DNA of 41,267 nt from an uncultured Nitrosopumilaceae archaeon (lineage in GTDB: Archaea; Thermoproteota; Nitrososphaeria; Nitrososphaerales; Nitrosopumilaceae). The translations under genes were made by a program, and so were the position numbers. The stretch is taken from contig CALCPD010000004.1 in assembly GCA_937897875.1 (NCBI GenBank), forward strand, positions 1 through 41,267, in the 5' to 3' direction. The notes under the pieces were generated by a model that saw nothing but the letters and a program-made list of their open reading frames with translations, had not been told where the DNA came from and did not search any database. Below are positions 33,134 through 41,267 of the stretch, piece after piece (position 1 is the stretch's first letter; the number at the start of each line of letters is the position of its first letter).

Positions 33134-33589
33134 TTATTCAATAAGATAAACAGGATTTTTATCTGTTTTTTGTAACTCTACAAAGGTTTCAGTATTTTGA
33201 ATACCTTCTATTTTTCCAATTTTTTCAATTACTACTGAATGTAATGCTTCAAGATTTTTAGCATAGACATCAATCATAATATCAAATCTTCCAGTTACCT
33301 CTGAAATTGAAACAACCTCAGATGTTTCCATAAATTTTTTATGAATTATTTCTTTTAATTTTGGATCTCGATTAATTCCAACAGAAGCTTTTACTCCTAT
33401 ACCTAACAGAGATTCATCAATTTCAACAGTGAATTTTTTAATTAATTTTTTTTTCATTAATCTCTTAATTCTGCTATATAGAACAGAAGCATTAATTCCG
33501 AGTTTTTTAGATAGTACAGGTACAGAAATAGATCCATCCATAGTTAATTCATAGAGTAATTTCATATCAAGGTCATCAAAGCGATGCAA
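33134..33589 (-). CDS. Lrp/AsnC-family transcriptional regulator
   Basis: 151-aa regulator starting at TTG 33589. Residues 1-55 are the winged helix-turn-helix ('DDLDMKLLYELTMDGSISVP', 'LSKKLGINASVLYSRIKRLM'); residues about 65-145 are the RAM ligand/oligomerisation domain ('VKASVGINRDPKLKEIIHKK', 'SISEVTGRFDIMIDVYAKNL'). A near-perfect 16-bp palindrome lies between its TATA box and start codon, suggesting autorepression. The ligand and other targets are unknown; its neighbours are ribosomal genes, which are not typical Lrp targets. Confidence 0.9.
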   Translation of the reverse strand: MHRFDDLDMKLLYELTMDGSISVPVLSKKLGINASVLYSRIKRLMKKKLIKKFTVEIDESLLGIGVKASVGINRDPKLKEIIHKKFMETSEVVSISEVTGRFDIMIDVYAKNLEALHSVVIEKIGKIEGIQNTETFVELQKTDKNPVYLIE

Positions 33590-33595
33590 TGTACT

Positions 33596-33623
33596 AGAAA
33601 ACCGGCTTTCTCATTTAATATAT
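33596..33623 (-). promoter_or_regulatory. Lrp gene promoter with palindromic operator candidate
   Basis: AGAAAACCGGCTTTCT (33596-33611) is a 16-bp palindrome with one mismatched pair, 7-22 bp upstream of the TTG start. It is followed by a TATA box (atttaatatat on the plus strand, 33613-33623) 24-34 bp from the start. The operator would therefore lie in the path of initiating polymerase. Confidence 0.5.
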
Positions 33624-33722
33624 CTAGGTTTTAACATAAATTTGCTTATAAATTGCAATTATCAGGTGTAAAAAATAGAATTTTTTAAAATAAAATATAT
33701 GCAAAAACTAATCTCTAAACGA

Positions 33723-33729
33723 TTTTAAG
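33723..33729 (+). promoter_or_regulatory. TATA-like box for rpl1-rpl10
   Basis: ttttaag lies 25-31 bp before ATG 33754. This spacing favours 33754 over the in-frame TTG at 33745 as the rpl1 start. Confidence 0.45.
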
Positions 33730-33753
33730 TAGGTTTTCTGAAATTTGTTCGTA

Positions 33754-34416
33754 ATGATTACAGAAGCACAATTGGCAGAAGTCATAACTAAAGCCAAAGA
33801 GGGAACTAAAAAGAGGAAATTTAAACAATCTATTGAACTAATTATAAATTTTAAAGATATTGATGTGAAAAAAGGATTTGCAATTAATGAAGTAATTCAA
33901 CTACCAAAAACTAGCTCTCCTGCAACAGTATGTGTAATTGCTACAGGTGATATGAGTCAAAAGGCAAAAGCTGCAAAAGCAGATTCAGTAATTGGAAATG
34001 ATGAATTGACAAAATATGAAGCTAACAAAAGAGAGTCAAGAAAATTCATTAACAAATATGATTTCTTTTTAGCAGATACAAAAATTATGCCAACAGTTGG
34101 TAAAGCACTTGGTCAACTTCTAGGTCCTAGAGGAAAAATGCCAACACCAGTTCCATTTAACGCACCTATTGATGCATTTTTAGCAAGATTTAGAACATCA
34201 ATCAAAGTTAGAACAAGAGCATCATTATCAATTGCATGTAAAATTGGAGATGAGTCTATGGAAGATGCAGATTTAGCAACTAATGCATTTACTGTTGTAA
34301 GTGCAATAGAGAAGAAATTACCAAATGGTGAAAAAAATATTAAAAAAGTTTTGATAAAAACAACAATGGGTAAACCAGTAAAACAAGTACAGGAGATAAA
34401 GAAGAAGTATGCATGA
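33754..34416 (+). CDS. rpl1: Large ribosomal subunit protein uL1
   Basis: 220-aa uL1 of the L1 stalk. The conserved 'KRKFKQSIELIINFKDIDVK' opens domain I, 'FFLADTKIMPTVGKALGQLL' with 'GPRGKMPTPVP' is the family signature, and 'FTVVSAIEKKLPNGEKNIKK' plus 'KTTMGKPVKQV' close it. I take ATG 33754 because of the upstream TATA spacing; an in-frame TTG at 33745 adds three residues. Its end overlaps the rpl10 start by 8 bp. Confidence 0.95.
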   Translation: MITEAQLAEVITKAKEGTKKRKFKQSIELIINFKDIDVKKGFAINEVIQLPKTSSPATVCVIATGDMSQKAKAAKADSVIGNDELTKYEANKRESRKFINKYDFFLADTKIMPTVGKALGQLLGPRGKMPTPVPFNAPIDAFLARFRTSIKVRTRASLSIACKIGDESMEDADLATNAFTVVSAIEKKLPNGEKNIKKVLIKTTMGKPVKQVQEIKKKYA

Positions 34417-35275
34417 AAATAGAACTACATATCCAAAAAGAAAAACGGAAATGTATCAACAATTATTAGAATTACCAAAAAAATACAAAACCATTTCAAT
34501 AATTAAAATGGCTAAAGTTCGTTCTACACAAATTTTACCATTAAGAAAAAGTTTGAAGGGTGAAGTAGAGTTTGTATGTGTCAAAGATAGAGTTGCAAAA
34601 AAAGCACTTGAAACATTAGACGTTCCAGGAATGAAAGAATTTTCTGCAGAACTAAAAGGACAAGTTATGTTCATATTTACAAATATGTCTCCATTCAAAC
34701 TAAACGTACTATTAGGTAAAAACAAAGTCATGATGAATGCACGTGGTGGAGATATTGCAAGCATGGACATCACAGTACCTGAGAAAAACACAGGAATTGC
34801 ACCAGGACCAATGCTTACAGAATTCAAAGATGCAGGAATTCCAACTAAAATTGATCAAGGAACAATTTGGATTGCAAAAGAAACAACACCAGCAAAGAAA
34901 GGTGATGCAATTAATGAGAAACTAGCAGCAATTTTAGGTAAATTAGATATCAAACCAGTTGAAGCAGGAATTTCACTTTATTCAGCAGTAGAAGAGGGAC
35001 TAAAGTATACCGAAGAAGAAATGATAGTTGATGTTGAGAAGACCAGAAACATGTTTGCACAGTTCCATCAAGAAGCAGTATCATTATCAATTGAAGCAGG
35101 CTACATTACTGCAGATAACGTTACACAAATCCTTACAAAAGCAGCACAATCTGCACGCTCTGTATCTATTGAATCAGGTTTCATGACAGATGAAACTAAA
35201 GAACAGATTTTACAAAAAGCAGATGCACAAGCTAAAGGCGTAGCAAGTCAAGCAAAAGATTACACACCAGCATAA
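34409..35275 (+). CDS. rpl10: Large ribosomal subunit protein uL10 (aP0), lacking the acidic LFG tail
   Basis: 288-aa stalk protein aP0. The rRNA-binding domain is 'RSTQILPLRKSLKGEVEFVC' to 'GIAPGPMLTEFKDAGIPTKI', and the C-terminal spine has three P1-binding helical segments, two of them clearly related ('SLSIEAGYITADNVTQIL' and 'SVSIESGFMTDETKEQIL'). The protein stops at 'ASQAKDYTPA'. Most archaeal aP0 proteins continue with a charged linker and a G-L-x-x-L-F-G end that binds elongation factors; that part is absent, and the sequence after the stop has no continuation in any frame. The ATG overlaps rpl1 by 8 bp. Confidence 0.93.
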   Translation: MHENRTTYPKRKTEMYQQLLELPKKYKTISIIKMAKVRSTQILPLRKSLKGEVEFVCVKDRVAKKALETLDVPGMKEFSAELKGQVMFIFTNMSPFKLNVLLGKNKVMMNARGGDIASMDITVPEKNTGIAPGPMLTEFKDAGIPTKIDQGTIWIAKETTPAKKGDAINEKLAAILGKLDIKPVEAGISLYSAVEEGLKYTEEEMIVDVEKTRNMFAQFHQEAVSLSIEAGYITADNVTQILTKAAQSARSVSIESGFMTDETKEQILQKADAQAKGVASQAKDYTPA

Positions 35276-35296
35276 AATTAATTTTTTAATTTTAAC

Positions 35297-35947
35297 TCAA
35301 GATTCACGAGCACGTGGAAGATTCCAATTATACTTTATTCCCATCAACCTCAAAGATGTAGTTAGAATAATTCCAATAATTGTGGCATAGTAAATTTCAT
35401 CAGTAAAATACAAAATTACTGAAAATATAACAATTCCAATAAAACTTGCAGAAAGATAAAATTCTTTTACAAATACGATTGGGGATTGATTGACAAAAAC
35501 ATCTCTCAAAATACCACCACCAACAGCAGTTAAAATACCTGCTAACAAAATGGCTAAGAAATTCAATCCAAAAACATTGTATGCAAAAGTTGCTCCAATT
35601 ATTGTGAACACACCAAGTCCAATAGCATCAAATTTTAAAAATAGATTCCAATGTTTTTTTAATTTAGAATACAAAAAGAAAATTACAATTCCAGATGCAA
35701 TGGTAACTATCACATAGGTCGGATCAGCAATGGAGTTAGGAACGCGACCTAAAACAACATCCCTTATGGTACCACCTGCAACACCAGTAATAGTTGCAAG
35801 TAATAAAATTCCTACAAAATCAAATTTTTTTTCAATTGCTTTAAAGGCACCAGTAATTGCAAATGCAATTGTTCCAAATAGATCTAAAACATAAATAAAA
35901 AATTCAGTAGTAAAAGAAAATTCTGTCAACAAATACAAAAACAGCAT
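35297..35947 (-). CDS. TRIC/UPF0126-family membrane channel
   Basis: 216-aa integral membrane protein with about seven hydrophobic segments and two homologous halves, each with a glycine-rich kinked motif: 'TGVAGGTIRDVVLGRVPNSI' (near residues 54-73) and 'TAVGGGILRDVFVNQSPIVF' (near 140-159). This is the signature of UPF0126/YicG proteins, whose structures form trimeric potassium-permeable TRIC channels. It reads away from rpl12, 59 bp downstream of it on the same strand, and is convergent with rpl10. Ion selectivity is not visible from the sequence. Confidence 0.88.
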   Translation of the reverse strand: MLFLYLLTEFSFTTEFFIYVLDLFGTIAFAITGAFKAIEKKFDFVGILLLATITGVAGGTIRDVVLGRVPNSIADPTYVIVTIASGIVIFFLYSKLKKHWNLFLKFDAIGLGVFTIIGATFAYNVFGLNFLAILLAGILTAVGGGILRDVFVNQSPIVFVKEFYLSASFIGIVIFSVILYFTDEIYYATIIGIILTTSLRLMGIKYNWNLPRARES

Positions 35948-36006
35948 ACAGAGTAATTAAGATTAATAAAAATAAGTATAAAATTAAGTTGAAAGAATAA
36001 AGTTGC

Positions 36007-36306
36007 TTAGCCGAATAAGGATGATAATCCTTCCATGGCTGCTTCTTCGTTTTTAGGTTCTTCTTTCTTTTCTTCTTTTGCTGGTGCATCTGATGCTGCT
36101 TCAGCTGCCGGTGCGGCTGCTGCAACTGCTACAGGTGCGGCTTTAACTGCCTCATTGATGTCAACATCAGCTAAGGCTGCAACTAGTGATTTAACTTGGG
36201 CTTCATTAACTTCAGCGCCAGATGCTTTAACAACTGAACTGAGGTTTGCCTCGTTAACTTCTTTGTCTAGTTTGTGAAGAAGTAAAGCAGCGTATACATA
36301 TTCCAT
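36007..36306 (-). CDS. rpl12: Large ribosomal subunit protein P1 (aL12)
   Basis: 99-aa stalk protein: N-terminal dimerisation and P0-binding helices ('[20 protein letters not shown]', '[20 protein letters not shown]'), an Ala/Pro-rich hinge ('[20 protein letters not shown]'), an acidic/basic charged stretch and the conserved factor-binding end '[13 protein letters not shown]'. In most archaea this gene directly follows rpl10 on the same strand; here it is inverted and separated by the TRIC gene. Confidence 0.96.
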   Translation of the reverse strand: MEYVYAALLLHKLDKEVNEANLSSVVKASGAEVNEAQVKSLVAALADVDINEAVKAAPVAVAAAAPAAEAASDAPAKEEKKEEPKNEEAAMEGLSSLFG

Positions 36307-36330
36307 TGTAACATGAATCTCTTAGGGCAT

Positions 36331-36339
36331 AATATAAAA
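36331..36339 (-). promoter_or_regulatory. TATA box for rpl12
   Basis: aatataaaa on the plus strand reads TTTTATATT on the minus strand, 25-33 bp before the rpl12 ATG (36306). It is one of the best TATA matches in the window, as expected for a gene expressed in several copies per ribosome. Confidence 0.6.
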
Positions 36340-36370
36340 CTATGGTGAAGTTACGCCTAAAATGAAATAT

Positions 36371-36880
36371 TTAATTTAGAATTTTAAGACTTCTACAAAC
36401 AGCATACAAAGTTCTCTTCAAATTTGGATCGGTTAAGGTATCCATTCTATTTCTCAAAATTCTTTTTGCCTCATCTCTTTCAGTACCAGGAGCCAAAGAT
36501 AAAACAGTATTAACAAATTCAGGAATGGATTCACGTATCCAACCATCAAGAACAGCATAAACTTTTGGAGGAAGAATATCACATTTATCAACATCAAGAT
36601 CTAAAACATCAGCATAATTTTCAGATTCAACTCTATACACCAAGGCTAAAACAACATTATCGGGAGTTGGATGATTAAGAATTTCCTCAGATCTTTCACC
36701 AGTTTTACCTTGAGAAATTTTATTTTTGAGACCAATTGGATTTACAATAATACCATTAACACCTACTTTTCTGCCATCAACACCACTGACAACAGCAAAA
36801 ATAAAGTCATTAAAATCACCATTTTTTTTAACTGAGAACACATAGGTTCCTTCTTTGAGCTGGGGTTTGCTTCCAAACAT
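36371..36880 (-). CDS. Conserved hypothetical protein
   Basis: 169 aa from ATG 36880 ('MFGSKPQLKEGTYVFSVKKN'); a longer frame to 36928 is possible, but the TATA-like tacattaaatat stretch (minus strand, about 36899-36910) lies inside it, so I prefer the shorter start. The N-terminal half looks beta-rich ('FIFAVVSGVDGRKVGVNGII'), the C-terminal half helical ('PEFVNTVLSLAPGTERDEAK', 'LKRTLYAVCRSLKIL'). No membrane segment. It is divergent from alaS and precedes rpl12 on the same strand. I do not recognise a family. Confidence 0.7.
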   Translation of the reverse strand: MFGSKPQLKEGTYVFSVKKNGDFNDFIFAVVSGVDGRKVGVNGIIVNPIGLKNKISQGKTGERSEEILNHPTPDNVVLALVYRVESENYADVLDLDVDKCDILPPKVYAVLDGWIRESIPEFVNTVLSLAPGTERDEAKRILRNRMDTLTDPNLKRTLYAVCRSLKILN

Positions 36881-36959
36881 GATTAGGATAAAGGATTGAT
36901 TATATTTAATGTAATCATTAATCGACAATACTTAATATCGGAAAGAGGCATGCTCATCG

Positions 36960-39629
36960 TTGGATAAAAATCAAATTCTAAAAGAATTTTCATCAGATCC
37001 GGACAAATACTACAATGTCAAATTATTCCAAGAACAAGGATTTGTTAGAAAATCATGTTCTAAATGTGGAAGATTCTTTTGGACTTTGGATGCAAATAGG
37101 ACACTTTGTCCAGATGATGGAACAGATACGTATTCATTCATCGGAGAACCGCCAACATCAAAAAGATTTGATTACACACAAGCTTGGAAACAAGTTGAAG
37201 AATTTTTCGTAAAAAATAATCACACATCAGTTAGCAGATATCCGGTGGTATGCAGATGGCGTGATGATTTGTATTTTACAATTGCATCAATAGTGGATTT
37301 TCAAAGAATTATGGGTTCAAAAGTGGTATTTGAATTTCCTGCAAATCCACTAGTGGTCCCACAAACATGTTTGAGATTCAAAGATTTAGAAAATGTTGGA
37401 GTTACAGGAAGACACTTTTCAAGTTTCTGTATGATTGGACAACATAGTATTCCAAATAATCAAGGGTATTGGAAAGATGAATGTGTTGATTTAGACTATA
37501 GATTACTAACTGATCAATTTGGAATTAAAAAAGAAGAAGTAGTTTTTGTAGAAGATGTATGGGCAGGTGGAGGTTCATTTGGTCCATCATTAGAATACTT
37601 TGTTAGAGGATTAGAGCTTGGTAACGCAGTCTTTACTGAATTTCAAGGGGAGTTAGGACAGCACACTACTCTAGACCAAAGAGTAATTGATATGGGTGCA
37701 GGGTTAGAGAGATTTGCATGGATTACTATGGGTACACCTACAGCATATGATTGTTGTTTTGGTCCAATCAATGAAAAATTATACAACACAATTGGAATAG
37801 ATTCAGATTCAGAAGTTTTACGAAAATACTTTACAGAAATTGCAAAAGAAATTGATCATTACGATGATCTAAATCAAGTAAGACGTCTTGCAGTAAAAAA
37901 TGCAGGTATTACAGATTCACAATTAACAAAAATGATCACACCAATGGAAGGAATGTACCTCATTGCAGACCATCTTCGTACTTTGATATTTGCAATTACA
38001 GATGGCGCACTTCCAAGTAATGTTGGTGGCGGATATAATCTTAGAATGATGTTGCGAAGAATTAATGCAACAATTAGCAAGTTAAATCTAAAATTAGACA
38101 TTGATGACTTGATTGACTCACATATTGATTATCTCAAAGATACCTATCCTGAACTGGATGAAAAAAGAGAAGATGTCAAACAAATTCTCAAGATAGAATC
38201 TGCTAGATATGAGGAATCAAAGGGACATATGAAGAAAAAGGCAGAGAAAATTCGTGAAAAAGGTACACCAACAGTTGATGAACTCATTACATTTTACGAA
38301 TCAGATGGAATTACTCCAGAATATCTTAAAGAAGTCGATGCAATTGAAGAAGTTCCATCTTCATTTTACTCTAAATTATCAGATTTACATCAATCAGAAA
38401 AGAAAAAAGCAATTACTGAATTACCATTAGAACAACTTCCAGAAACAGAGACTCTATTTTACAAAGATGACCCGATGGAATTTGATGCTAAAGTCATCAA
38501 AGTATTCGATAACCAAGTGGTATTAGATAGAACATCATTTTATGCCAGAGGTGGAGGTCAGGAACCTGATCATGGAAGCATTGCAGGATTTGAAGTAGTT
38601 GATGTGGATAAACATGCAAACATTATCGTTCACAAATTAAAAGGTGGAATTCCAAATGAGGGAGATACCGTTCAATGTAAAGTGGATGTAATAAGAAGGT
38701 CGAACATTACAAAGAACCATACAAGTACTCACATCATCAACACATCAGCTAGAAGTGTTTTAGGGTCATGGGTTTGGCAACACTCTGCATTCAAAGATGA
38801 TGACCATGCAAGATTAGACATTACACATCATTCTTCACTTAATGATAAACAAGTAAAACAAATTGAAGATGCAGCAAATAAAATGATCAAAGATAACTAT
38901 CCTGTTAAAATTGAATATTTTGACAGAGGTACTGCAGAGCAAAAGTATGGATTTAGAATTTATCAAGGAGGAGTTGTTCCAGTAAAATCCGTAAGAATTG
39001 TATCAATTGAAGATAAAGATATTGAAGCTTGTGGTGGAACTCATGTAAATAAAACTGGAGACATAGAATTAATCAAAATAACAAAGACAAAAAGAATTCA
39101 AGATGGTGTTGTTCGTTTAGAATTTGTATCAGGACCAAATGCATTTGATTATGTCAAAGAGCAAAAAGAAGAATCAAAGAAAAAAGAACAACAAGCAGTT
39201 GTAAAACAGCAATTAGAAAAACAAAGAGAAGAAAATAAGGACAAAGCAAAAGAGAAGATTCCAGGATTTATAGAAAAAATACTATCTGGAGAATCATTAG
39301 ACTCTGAAGAAATTAACAACAAAGGAAAATTATGCTTTACATCAAGTGATAGTTATGATGATTATTTCCACCAAAATTTTGGAAAGAAATTAGTGGCAAA
39401 AGACAATACTGCAGCATTTTGTGGAATTTTTGAAGCAGGTCCAACCATACGAGTAATAATATTTGCAGGTGAGAAATCAGGCGTAAATGCAGGGGATATT
39501 GCCAAAGAAATAGCCTCAATTTTAGGCGGTTCAGGTGGTGGTGATGCTAAATTTGCTCAAGGTGGAGGCAAAGACACATCTAAAAAAGACGCTGCAATAC
39601 AAAAAGCAAAATCAATGATTTTAGGATAA
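36960..39629 (+). CDS. alaS: Alanyl-tRNA synthetase
   Basis: 889-aa archaeal AlaRS starting at TTG 36960. The N terminus carries the archaeal-specific Cys-rich extension 'KSCSKCGRFFWTLDANRTLC'. The class II core follows with 'RWRDDLYFTIASIVDFQRIM' and 'VFEFPANPLVVPQTCLRF', then 'DMGAGLERFAW'. The editing domain has 'NHTSTHIINTSARSVLGSWV' (H-x3-H) and 'EACGGTHVNKTGDIELIKI' (C-x3-H), which clear Ser/Gly-tRNA-Ala. The C-terminal coiled-coil and glycine-rich end 'ILGGSGGGDAKFAQGGGKDT' complete the family. leuS follows after 7 bp. Confidence 0.97.
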   Translation: MDKNQILKEFSSDPDKYYNVKLFQEQGFVRKSCSKCGRFFWTLDANRTLCPDDGTDTYSFIGEPPTSKRFDYTQAWKQVEEFFVKNNHTSVSRYPVVCRWRDDLYFTIASIVDFQRIMGSKVVFEFPANPLVVPQTCLRFKDLENVGVTGRHFSSFCMIGQHSIPNNQGYWKDECVDLDYRLLTDQFGIKKEEVVFVEDVWAGGGSFGPSLEYFVRGLELGNAVFTEFQGELGQHTTLDQRVIDMGAGLERFAWITMGTPTAYDCCFGPINEKLYNTIGIDSDSEVLRKYFTEIAKEIDHYDDLNQVRRLAVKNAGITDSQLTKMITPMEGMYLIADHLRTLIFAITDGALPSNVGGGYNLRMMLRRINATISKLNLKLDIDDLIDSHIDYLKDTYPELDEKREDVKQILKIESARYEESKGHMKKKAEKIREKGTPTVDELITFYESDGITPEYLKEVDAIEEVPSSFYSKLSDLHQSEKKKAITELPLEQLPETETLFYKDDPMEFDAKVIKVFDNQVVLDRTSFYARGGGQEPDHGSIAGFEVVDVDKHANIIVHKLKGGIPNEGDTVQCKVDVIRRSNITKNHTSTHIINTSARSVLGSWVWQHSAFKDDDHARLDITHHSSLNDKQVKQIEDAANKMIKDNYPVKIEYFDRGTAEQKYGFRIYQGGVVPVKSVRIVSIEDKDIEACGGTHVNKTGDIELIKITKTKRIQDGVVRLEFVSGPNAFDYVKEQKEESKKKEQQAVVKQQLEKQREENKDKAKEKIPGFIEKILSGESLDSEEINNKGKLCFTSSDSYDDYFHQNFGKKLVAKDNTAAFCGIFEAGPTIRVIIFAGEKSGVNAGDIAKEIASILGGSGGGDAKFAQGGGKDTSKKDAAIQKAKSMILG

Positions 39630-39636
39630 ATGAAAA

Positions 39637-41267
39637 ATGGAAATTAACTGGAACCAAATTGAAACTAAATGGCAAGCTAAATGGAACGAGTCAAAAGACT
39701 TTGAGACAAATCCAAATGAAAAACCAAAAAAATTTATCACAGTAGCTTACCCATATCCAAACTCACCACAACACATTGGACATGGAAGAACGTACACATT
39801 AGCTGATGTTCATGCAAGATTTTATCGAATGAGGGGATTTAACGTATTATTCCCAATGGGATTTCACTATACTGGTACCCCAGTTTTAGGAATGGCAAAA
39901 AGAATTCAATCTCAAGAAAAAGAAATCCTTGATGGACTACGAAATGTTTATCATGTTCCAGAAGAAGATATCAAAACATTTGTTGAACCAATAAAAATTG
40001 CAGATTACTTTCATGAAGAAATTAAAGCAGGAATGATTGAGATGGGATACTCTATAGATTGGAGAAGAGAATTTACTACAATTGTTCCAGGTTATCAGAA
40101 ATTTATTGAATGGCAAATTACAACTCTAAAAGAAAATGGTAAAATTATTCAAGGTTCACATCCAGTAGGATGGTGTCCACGTGATCAAAATCCAGTATCT
40201 CAACACGATACAATGGGAGATGTTGAACCAAAAATCGATGATAAGAATCATCTAGTTAAATTCAAGTTTGGTGAATACATATTTCCAGTTACAACACTTC
40301 GTCCTGAAACAATTTTTGGCATAACTAATCTTTGGGTTAATCCAAATACCATATACAAGAAAATCAAAGCAGACGATGAAAAATGGATTGTATCTGAGGA
40401 ATGTGCAAATAAAATAAAATTCTTTGGAAAAGAAATTACAATTGAGGGAGACATTGCAGGAAGTGAAATAATCGGAAAATTTGCTACAGCACTTCACAAT
40501 AATCAAGAAATTCCAATTTTAGAAGCAGAATTCGTAGAGCCTGCTATAGGAACAGGTCTAGTCATGTCAGTTCCAGCCCACGCACCAAAGGACTACCAAG
40601 CATTAATGGATCTCAAGGCTAAAAATCACGAATTAGCCTCAAAAATTGAGCCTATTCCAATTATTGTTACAGAAGGATATGGAGAAATTCCTGCAAAAGA
40701 AATTTGTGAGAAAATGGGAGTATCAGACCAATCTGACCAAAAATTAGAAGAGGCAACAAACGAGTTATATCTCAAAGAATTCACAGATGGGAAACTAAAT
40801 GACAAATGTGGAGATTTCCAAAATGAGAAAGTTCAGTTTGGACGAAATAAAGTTAGAGATTGGTTAATGGAAAATAAACATCTAGAAAAATTCCCAGTAC
40901 TGGAAAATGCACCAGTAAAATGCAGATGTGGAACTGAATGCGTTGTTAAAATTTTGAACAATCAATGGTTTTTGAATTACGGAGATGAAGAATGGAAAGA
41001 AACTGCAAGAAATTGTTTTGATGAAATGAATATTCTACCAAGTAAAATTACAACAGAATTCAAAGAAGTAATTGATTGGCTACACGAAAGAGCATGTGCA
41101 AGACAACAAGGATTGGGAACTAAACTACCATGGGACAAAGACTGGATTGTTGAGAGTTTATCTGACAGTGTAATTTACATGGCATATTACACCATGTCAA
41201 GATTTGTAAATGATGGAACAATAAAACCTGAGAATCTTACAAAAGAATTCTTTGATTATATTTTATT
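39637..41267 (+). CDS. leuS: Leucyl-tRNA synthetase (partial, C-terminus outside window)
   Basis: From ATG 39637 the frame is open to the right edge, 543 complete codons. The class I signature is 'AYPYPNSPQHIGHGRTYTLA' with H-I-G-H; 'FNVLFPMGFHYTGTPVLGMA' is typical of archaeal/eukaryotic LeuRS. The CP1 editing domain has 'FPVTTLRPETIFGITNLWVN' with the threonine-rich T-T-L-R-P-E-T motif and 'GTGLVMSVPAHAPKDYQAL' with the editing-site aspartate. The KMSKS loop and C-terminal domains are outside the window. It is 7 bp after alaS and probably co-transcribed. An ATG at 39630 is in another frame. Confidence 0.96.
   Translation, partial: MEINWNQIETKWQAKWNESKDFETNPNEKPKKFITVAYPYPNSPQHIGHGRTYTLADVHARFYRMRGFNVLFPMGFHYTGTPVLGMAKRIQSQEKEILDGLRNVYHVPEEDIKTFVEPIKIADYFHEEIKAGMIEMGYSIDWRREFTTIVPGYQKFIEWQITTLKENGKIIQGSHPVGWCPRDQNPVSQHDTMGDVEPKIDDKNHLVKFKFGEYIFPVTTLRPETIFGITNLWVNPNTIYKKIKADDEKWIVSEECANKIKFFGKEITIEGDIAGSEIIGKFATALHNNQEIPILEAEFVEPAIGTGLVMSVPAHAPKDYQALMDLKAKNHELASKIEPIPIIVTEGYGEIPAKEICEKMGVSDQSDQKLEEATNELYLKEFTDGKLNDKCGDFQNEKVQFGRNKVRDWLMENKHLEKFPVLENAPVKCRCGTECVVKILNNQWFLNYGDEEWKETARNCFDEMNILPSKITTEFKEVIDWLHERACARQQGLGTKLPWDKDWIVESLSDSVIYMAYYTMSRFVNDGTIKPENLTKEFFDYIL

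Noticed and set aside
39630-39636. ATG at 39630 as start of leuS
   Set aside because: It is in another frame; the LeuRS frame starts at ATG 39637.
40248-40506. Two overlapping minus-strand frames near the right edge
   Set aside because: They lie inside the CP1 editing domain of leuS, which has clear LeuRS motifs, and they resemble no protein.

Overview
The window reads as a piece of the core chromosome of an ammonia-oxidising-type thaumarchaeon (Nitrosopumilus-like). The evidence is the AT-rich, gene-dense sequence, the archaeal/eukaryotic-type ribosomal and information-processing proteins (eL18, eL19, eL32, uL1/uL10/P1, Rpo3, Spt5, SecE, Cbf5, prefoldin, SBDS, archaeal AlaRS/LeuRS), an intron-bearing tRNA-Ser, F420 synthesis (CofE), and TATA-like boxes about 25-30 bp upstream of start codons, as expected for leaderless transcripts. 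I see no insertion sequence, prophage, CRISPR array or other obvious mobile DNA, and no intergenic stretch above 300 bp.

Layout. (1) 1-3251: an SBDS gene cut by the left edge, divergent from rpo3-rpl18e-rpl13-rps9-nucleotidyltransferase. (2) 3229-6991, minus strand: four tightly packed genes encoding two different isopropylmalate/homoaconitate dehydratase pairs, one archaeal-type and one bacterial-type. (3) 7065-14402: cofE, several unrecognised small proteins, the 2-oxoacid:ferredoxin oxidoreductase pair korAB with a tiny eight-cysteine protein encoded just upstream, and a D-2-hydroxyacid dehydrogenase. (4) 14485-15898: an L-2-hydroxyglutarate dehydrogenase-like flavoprotein facing tRNA-Ser(GGA), which carries a 15-nt intron. 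(5) 15966-25463, minus strand: a long co-oriented cluster reading pfdA-ftsY-argF-rpl18-rps5-rpl30-rpl15-secY-adkA-EMC3/Oxa1-like-cmk-cbf5-membrane protein. (6) 25553-29884: superoxide dismutase, a membrane-anchored subtilase and ATP-type PEP carboxykinase. (7) 30031-36880: rpl32e-rpl19e split away from the spc cluster, then ogt/dtdA, secE-spt5-rpl11, an Lrp regulator, rpl1-rpl10, a TRIC-like channel, and rpl12 displaced onto the opposite strand. (8) 36960-41267: alaS followed by leuS, which runs off the right edge.

Functionally the window is dominated by translation and co-translational membrane insertion (ribosomal proteins, SecY, SecE, FtsY, the Oxa1/EMC3-like insertase, two tRNA synthetases, D-aminoacyl-tRNA deacylase). 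Central carbon metabolism (KorAB, PckA, LeuCD) and amino-acid synthesis (ArgF, LeuCD) are also represented. Nothing here is clearly an undescribed system. The points most worth a second look are the eight-cysteine microprotein upstream of korA, a uL10 lacking the usual LFG tail, an FtsY whose acidic Pro-Glu linker and basic tail are at the C terminus, very short divergent intergenic regions where core promoters must overlap, and a near-palindrome placed between TATA box and start of an Lrp gene.
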